Below, piece after piece: positions 6,402 through 9,980 of a stretch of DNA of 9,980 nt. Positions within the stretch are counted from its first letter, which is position 1. The number at the start of each line of letters is the position of its first letter. This DNA comes from an uncultured Blautia sp. (GTDB lineage: Bacteria; Bacillota; Clostridia; Lachnospirales; Lachnospiraceae): NCBI GenBank assembly GCA_934394595.1, contig CAKRRX010000093.1:1-9980 (forward strand). Reading direction: 5' to 3'. A program made the position numbers and the translations under genes. Below the pieces are notes generated by a model. The model worked only from the letters and a program-made list of their open reading frames with translations, did no database searches and was not told the origin of the DNA.

Positions 6402-7256
6402 TTATGCATTTACCTTACGCATAGCAGCCTCTACAACATGTCCCACAAGAACAGATGTAGTAACACTTCCAACTCCTCCCGGAACCGGTGTAATGGCATC
6501 TACGATTGGCTCAACTGCTGCGTAATCAACATCTCCGCAAAGTTTGCCTTCTGCATTTACGTTGATTCCTACGTCGATGATAACCTGTCCTTCTTTTACA
6601 TACTCAGCACCAACAACACCTGCGCGTCCTGCTGCTACGATGATGATATCAGCCTCACGGGCTACAGACGGCATGTCTACAGTTCTTGTGTGGCAGATGG
6701 TTACGGTTGCATTTTTCTTAACAAGCATCATGGCTGCGGGTTTACCAACAACAAGGCTTCTTCCGATTACAACAGCTTTTTTACCTGTGCAGTCAATTCC
6801 GTAGTGATCCAGGATTTCCATACATGCCTGTGGTGTGCATGGTGGGAAACCGATTTTCTTACCTGTGAAAACACCAGACATGGAAAGGTCTGTCATACAG
6901 TCAACGTCTTTCTCAGGAGCAAGTGCATTCTCGATCACTGCCTGATCCAGATGTTTTGGAAGTGGACGGAACAGAAGAACGCCATGGATATGGTCGTCTT
7001 TATTTACTTTATCGATAACTGCGAGAAGCTCATCCTGGGCTACATCCTCCGGAAGAAGGATTTTCTCGCATGCAACACCTAATGTCTCGCACCGCTTTGT
7101 TGCACCTTTCTCATAGGAAATATCGCTTGGATTCTCTCCTACACGGATGATGCAAAGTGTTGGGTTAACGCCTTTTTCCTGAAGAGCTGCTACATTACCT
7201 TTGATACGCTCGTTTAATGCAGCAGTTACTTCTTTTCCTAATAACTGTTTTGCCAT
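6402..7256 (-). CDS. folD: FolD-type methylenetetrahydrofolate dehydrogenase, cyclohydrolase site altered
   Basis: This 284-residue cytoplasmic enzyme interconverts 5,10-methylene-THF and 5,10-methenyl-THF with NAD(P). FolD hallmarks are PCTPQACMEIL (139-149), the nucleotide loop VVIGRSLVVGKP (162-173), CHTRT (188-192), KDVD (116-119) and TPVPGGVG (256-263). GRS in the loop favours NADP. Key cyclohydrolase residues differ. The usual Y-x-x-x-K motif reads Tyr48-E-K-G-Ala52, so the catalytic lysine is replaced by alanine, and the usual Q of V-Q-L-P-L-P is Phe96. The Asp of DVD (119) is kept. PGGVGPMT has become PGGVGSVT. This suggests dehydrogenase activity without cyclohydrolase, with FchA upstream filling the gap. 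Standard annotation would call it bifunctional. The AAGGAG site (7273-7268) is 11 nt from the ATG. It is the third gene of the folate operon, followed by a strong terminator. Confidence 0.93.
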   Translation of the reverse strand: MAKQLLGKEVTAALNERIKGNVAALQEKGVNPTLCIIRVGENPSDISYEKGATKRCETLGVACEKILLPEDVAQDELLAVIDKVNKDDHIHGVLLFRPLPKHLDQAVIENALAPEKDVDCMTDLSMSGVFTGKKIGFPPCTPQACMEILDHYGIDCTGKKAVVIGRSLVVGKPAAMMLVKKNATVTICHTRTVDMPSVAREADIIIVAAGRAGVVGAEYVKEGQVIIDVGINVNAEGKLCGDVDYAAVEPIVDAITPVPGGVGSVTTSVLVGHVVEAAMRKVNA

Positions 7257-7306
7257 TTTTAAACTATCTCCTTATTTTATGATGACTCCAATGTAGTAAT
7301 AATACC

Positions 7307-7330
7307 AGTGTCAAAAGACTTTTGGACACT
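7307..7330 (-). repeat. Hairpin between fchA and folD, related to the 5300-5323 palindrome
   Basis: AGTGTC (7307-7312) pairs with GACACT (7325-7330) and AAAA (7313-7316) with TTTT (7320-7323), leaving one bulged G and a short loop. It starts 10 nt after the fchA stop codon. No U-run follows on the minus strand, so termination is not expected. The core TCAAAAG-ACTTTTG resembles the palindrome in the hydrolase leader. It may be a dispersed repeat, a processing site or an mRNA-stabilising hairpin. Confidence 0.5.
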
Positions 7331-7339
7331 CCTACCAAA

Positions 7340-7969
7340 TTATTTCAGTCTTGAAAGTACGCTGTCAAATGTCTCATCTGCAAGTTTGCAATATTTCTCA
7401 AGCATTGCATCTGCCTTTGCATTCAGCTCTTCTGCATATTCTCTGTCAGCCATGGATTTTGTGTTGATATAAACATTCAAGCTGGCACCCTTTAATGCAG
7501 CTTTGCAGAAGGTTGCAGCTACACCGGCATCGCTGATAGCAAGCTTGGAACCTTTCGCAGCAAATTCTTTAATAAGATCAAGTGCCTCACAACATTTCTC
7601 CATGATTTCCATTGGAACAGAGCAGGCATCCTTTAATACGATTGCCATAACTCTTGCTTTTTCAGCTTTCTCTTCCTCTGTCTCTTTTGGCATTCCATAT
7701 GCTTTGGAAAGAGGCTCGAAAACTTCTGCGTCACGCTCAATCAGGCGAAGGAAATCTTTCTGAAGCTGATCACATTTGCCTTTCAACTCCCACATTTCTT
7801 CCTCAACATCTGCGTATTTCTTCTTGCCAACGGTAAGACTTCCTACCATGTTTCCAAGCGCGGTTCCTACGGCACCTACCAGTGCAGAGGCTCCACCGCC
7901 TCCTGGAACCGGGGCTTTAGAAGCAAGAACTTCTACAAATTCTGTACATGTACTTGTTGAAAATCCCAT
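7340..7969 (-). CDS. fchA: Methenyltetrahydrofolate cyclohydrolase, FchA/FTCD_C family
   Basis: This 209-residue, mostly helical cytoplasmic protein belongs to the cyclodeaminase/cyclohydrolase (FTCD_C) family. In acetogens and purinolytic clostridia FchA hydrolyses 5,10-methenyl-THF to 10-formyl-THF, or the reverse. Typical segments are PVPGGGGASAL (20-30), the central LTVGKKKY (45-52), and AAKGSKLAISDAGVAA (137-152) followed by LNVYINT (164-170). The frame is open to an ATG at 7996, but AAGGAG at 7984-7979 is 9 nt before the ATG at 7969, and no ribosome site precedes the longer start. It lies between fhs and a FolD that appears to lack cyclohydrolase residues, which makes cyclohydrolase its likely role. 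Formimino-THF cyclodeaminase is the alternative, but no histidine or purine degradation gene is nearby. Confidence 0.9.
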   Translation of the reverse strand: MGFSTSTCTEFVEVLASKAPVPGGGGASALVGAVGTALGNMVGSLTVGKKKYADVEEEMWELKGKCDQLQKDFLRLIERDAEVFEPLSKAYGMPKETEEEKAEKARVMAIVLKDACSVPMEIMEKCCEALDLIKEFAAKGSKLAISDAGVAATFCKAALKGASLNVYINTKSMADREYAEELNAKADAMLEKYCKLADETFDSVLSRLK

Positions 7970-8028
7970 TTTCGTTTTCTCCTTAATCGCTCTCATTCAT
8001 CATAATACACTATATAAATATAGTTTTG

Positions 8029-8056
8029 ATCAGGCAGATATTTCCGTCTGCCTGAT
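8029..8056. other. 10-bp hairpin in the fhs-fchA gap
   Basis: ATCAGGCAGA (8029-8038) pairs with TCTGCCTGAT (8047-8056) over an 8-nt loop. A T-run (TTTTTG) follows on the plus strand only. On the minus strand, where all genes lie, the stem is followed by CAAAAC, so it should not act as an efficient terminator there. It may protect the fhs mRNA 3' end or modulate expression within the operon. With the hairpin at 8063-8105 it fills most of the 142-nt gap. Confidence 0.55.
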
Positions 8057-8062
8057 TTTTGC

Positions 8063-8105
8063 TAAGCAAGACCAAACACGTTCTGTAAGTTTGGTTCGCT
8101 GCTTA
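8063..8105 (-). other. Imperfect hairpin just after the fhs stop
   Basis: TAAGCA (8063-8068) pairs with TGCTTA (8100-8105) and CCAAAC (8072-8077) with GTTTGG (8089-8094), with an internal loop between the two stems. It begins 6 nt after the fhs stop and is not followed by a U-run. It is probably a 3' structure of the fhs segment of the transcript. Confidence 0.45.
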
Positions 8106-8111
8106 CCTAAA

Positions 8112-9797
8112 TTAGAACAGGCCTGTGATCTTACCAGTCTCGTCAACATCGATTCTCTCAGCTGCCGGAACTTTCGGGAGACCTGGCATAGTCATGATCT
8201 CACCTGTAAGAGCTACGATAAATCCTGCACCTGCAGAAATCTTCAGATTACGAACAGTTACTTCGAAGTCTGTTGGAGCACCAAGCTTGGTCTGGTCATC
8301 TGTCAAGCTATACTGTGTCTTTGCCACACAAATCGGGCAGTTACCGAAGCCAAGAGCCTCTAACTGTTTCGCCTGTTTCTGAGCATTAGCTGTAAGAACA
8401 ACCTTCTTACCGCCATATACTTTCTGAACGATCTGATTCAGCTTATCCTCGATGGAGCCCTCAAGTTCATATGCATAGGAGAAGTCATTTGGCTCTTCAC
8501 AGAGACGGATTACTTCCTCAGCAAGCTTCAGTCCACCCTCGCCGCCTTTTGCCCATACTTCAGAAAGTGCAACATTAACGCCAAGCTCTTTGCATTTTGC
8601 TTCCACAAGGTCAAGCTCTGCCTTTGTATCTGTCGGGAATGCATTAATCGCAACCACACATGGAAGCTTGTAAACATTCTTGATATTGTTAACGTGTTTC
8701 AGAAGGTTCGGAAGACCTTTCTCAAGAGCCTCAAGGTTCTCATTGTTAAGATCAGCCTTCGGAACACCGCCATTGTATTTCAGTGCACGGACAGTAGCAA
8801 CGATCACAACTGCACTTGGATGAAGATCTGCCATACGGCACTTGATATCAAGGAACTTCTCGGCACCAAGGTCAGCACCGAAACCAGCCTCTGTGATAGC
8901 GTAGTCCGCAAGCTTCAGCGCCATCTTGGTAGCAGTTACAGAGTTACATCCGTGAGCAATGTTTGCAAATGGTCCACCGTGAACGATTGCCGGAACATGC
9001 TCAAGAGTCTGAACCAGATTTGGTTTCAAAGCATCTTTTAACAGTGCTGTCATAGCTCCCTCTGCATGAAGATCACCAGCTGTTACCGGTTTCTGTTCGG
9101 ATGGTTTGCCATATGTATAACCGATGATGATTCTGGAAAGTCTTTCTTTCAGGTCTTTGATATCGCTTGCAAGACAGAGAACAGCCATAATCTCAGAAGC
9201 AACAGTAATGTCATAGCCGTCTTCACGGGGCATACCGTTTGTTCTTCCGCCAAGACCGTCGATCACATTACGAAGCTGACGATCGTTCATATCCACACAT
9301 CTTCTCCATGTAATCTTGCGCGGGTCAATATTCAGAGCATTGCCCTGGAAAATGTGGTTGTCGATCATTGCTGCCAGAAGATTGTTTGCAGCTCCGATTG
9401 CATGGAAATCACCTGTAAAATGAAGGTTGATATCTTCCATCGGAACAACCTGTGCATATCCGCCGCCTGCGGCACCACCCTTAACACCGAATACCGGTCC
9501 AAGAGATGGCTCACGAAGTGCAACCATAACGCTCTTTCCAAGTTTCTGCATTCCATCAGCAAGTCCTACAGTTGTAGTTGTTTTTCCCTCACCAGCCGGG
9601 GTCGGGTTGATTGCTGTTACAAGGATCAGTTTTCCGTCTTTCTTGTCGCTCTCTTTTAAGAGATTGTAGTCGATTTTTGCCTTATACTTTCCATACTGCT
9701 CCAGGTATTTGTCATCAATACCAGCTTTCTCTGCAATCTGGGTAATCGGCAGCATTTCGCATTCCTGTGCGATTTCAATGTCACTTTTGTATCCCAT
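8112..9797 (-). CDS. fhs: Formate-tetrahydrofolate ligase
   Basis: This 561-residue cytoplasmic enzyme joins formate to tetrahydrofolate with ATP to give 10-formyl-THF. It is the entry point of the Wood-Ljungdahl methyl branch and a source of formyl units for purine synthesis. The ATP loop [12 protein letters not shown] is at 65-76. [19 protein letters not shown] (95-113) and [12 protein letters not shown] (272-283) are the family signatures. [16 protein letters not shown] (161-176) and [13 protein letters not shown] (303-315) are also well conserved. Length matches the family and the C-terminus [12 protein letters not shown] is intact. An AAGGAGG site at 9813-9807 lies 9 nt before the ATG. 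It is followed by fchA and folD, which carry its product on to methylene-THF. The strong ribosome site and clustering suggest high expression, as expected in an acetogen, although the gene also occurs in non-acetogens. Confidence 0.98.
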   Translation of the reverse strand: MGYKSDIEIAQECEMLPITQIAEKAGIDDKYLEQYGKYKAKIDYNLLKESDKKDGKLILVTAINPTPAGEGKTTTTVGLADGMQKLGKSVMVALREPSLGPVFGVKGGAAGGGYAQVVPMEDINLHFTGDFHAIGAANNLLAAMIDNHIFQGNALNIDPRKITWRRCVDMNDRQLRNVIDGLGGRTNGMPREDGYDITVASEIMAVLCLASDIKDLKERLSRIIIGYTYGKPSEQKPVTAGDLHAEGAMTALLKDALKPNLVQTLEHVPAIVHGGPFANIAHGCNSVTATKMALKLADYAITEAGFGADLGAEKFLDIKCRMADLHPSAVVIVATVRALKYNGGVPKADLNNENLEALEKGLPNLLKHVNNIKNVYKLPCVVAINAFPTDTKAELDLVEAKCKELGVNVALSEVWAKGGEGGLKLAEEVIRLCEEPNDFSYAYELEGSIEDKLNQIVQKVYGGKKVVLTANAQKQAKQLEALGFGNCPICVAKTQYSLTDDQTKLGAPTDFEVTVRNLKISAGAGFIVALTGEIMTMPGLPKVPAAERIDVDETGKITGLF

Positions 9798-9887
9798 TGT
9801 AACTTACCTCCTTTTTACGTCCCTGCTATTATGATAGCTAGACGCCTCCGCTTAATTTGGTTTTATCAAAACAGGTCTGTGCCTGCT
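9798..9887 (-). other. Gap upstream of fhs, no confident promoter or terminator
   Basis: The 90-nt gap holds the fhs ribosome site and a small hairpin (GCTAT 9825-9829 with ATAGC 9834-9838). A 4-bp stem CAGG/CCTG followed by TTTTGAT (about 9886-9867, minus strand) is too weak to call a terminator. A CATAAT near 9834-9829 could be a -10 box, but no matching -35 box is visible. Whether fhs starts its own transcript is undecided. Confidence 0.3.
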
Positions 9888-9980
9888 TTAATCTTTTTCT
9901 TTGGCTGCTTTCAGAAAAGCCTTCAAAGAGCCAATGATCACATCTCCCATAACCGCCATATCTTCCGCAGCAAAGGATAC
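9888..9980 (-). CDS. C-terminal end of an unrecognised gene, cut by the window edge
   Basis: The last 30 codons of a minus-strand frame end in TAA at 9890-9888. The peptide includes FAAEDMAVMGDVIIGSLKAF and ends in KAAKEKD, which looks like an amphipathic helix at a soluble protein's C-terminus. Codon use resembles its neighbours. I do not recognise the family, and the fragment is too short to assign. It lies 90 nt upstream of fhs in the same direction and could be co-transcribed with it. Confidence 0.55.
   Translation of the reverse strand, partial: VSFAAEDMAVMGDVIIGSLKAFLKAAKEKD

Noticed and set aside
6324..7082. 252-codon plus-strand open frame
   Set aside because: It starts inside the folD terminator and runs antisense through folD. 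The peptide is rich in Cys, Tyr and His and has no recognisable domain.
5341..7300. 11-mer AATGTAGTAAT at 5341-5351 and again at 7290-7300
   Set aside because: An 11-base A+T-rich match within 10 kb is expected by chance, and the contexts differ.
8029..8056. Terminator for fhs on the minus strand
   Set aside because: The stem is followed by CAAAAC on that strand. Without a U-run it does not qualify as an intrinsic terminator in the direction of the genes.
7776..8363. 195-codon plus-strand open frame
   Set aside because: It is antisense to fchA and the 3' end of fhs, has no ribosome site or recognisable motif, and conflicts with well-supported genes.
9066..9659. 197-codon plus-strand open frame
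   Set aside because: It is fully antisense to conserved parts of fhs, with composition typical of a shadow frame.

Overview
The window looks like a chromosomal piece of an anaerobic Firmicute, most likely a gut Lachnospiraceae such as a Blautia-like acetogen. This is inferred from moderate A+T content, strong AGGAGG-type ribosome sites, the clustered fhs-fchA-folD genes typical of acetogenic Clostridia, and the style of the proteins. Every supported gene lies on the minus strand, so transcription runs from high to low coordinates. No mobile element, CRISPR array, tRNA or rRNA was seen.

Region 1 (9980 down to 6328) is a one-carbon folate operon. After the last 30 codons of an unrecognised gene come fhs (formate-tetrahydrofolate ligase), fchA (methenyl-THF cyclohydrolase family) and a FolD-type methylene-THF dehydrogenase. 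The operon closes with a strong intrinsic terminator at 6328-6364. Together the three enzymes carry formate to methylene-THF, the upper methyl branch of the Wood-Ljungdahl pathway and also the supply of C1 units for biosynthesis. The FolD lacks two residues needed for cyclohydrolase activity, which would explain why fchA sits beside it.

Region 2 (6316 down to 2) is a regulated carbohydrate locus. A GntR/UTRA regulator has a near-consensus promoter with a 15-bp palindrome just downstream of the expected transcription start. A close copy of this site lies upstream of the following five-gene run: a cytoplasmic GH88/GH105-like unsaturated glycuronyl hydrolase, a DeoC-type aldolase, an SMP-30-type lactonase/beta-propeller, an FGGY sugar kinase and a zinc-type alcohol dehydrogenase. 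The genes are separated by 1 to 27 nt and each has its own ribosome site. The likely logic is glycoside cleavage, oxidation and lactone opening or ketose formation, phosphorylation, then aldol cleavage. The substrate is not evident, and no transporter is present in the window. The last gene ends at position 2, so the operon may continue beyond the edge.

The points most worth a second look are the probable dehydrogenase-only FolD paired with FchA, the paired GntR operators, and the unusual enzyme combination of the sugar locus.
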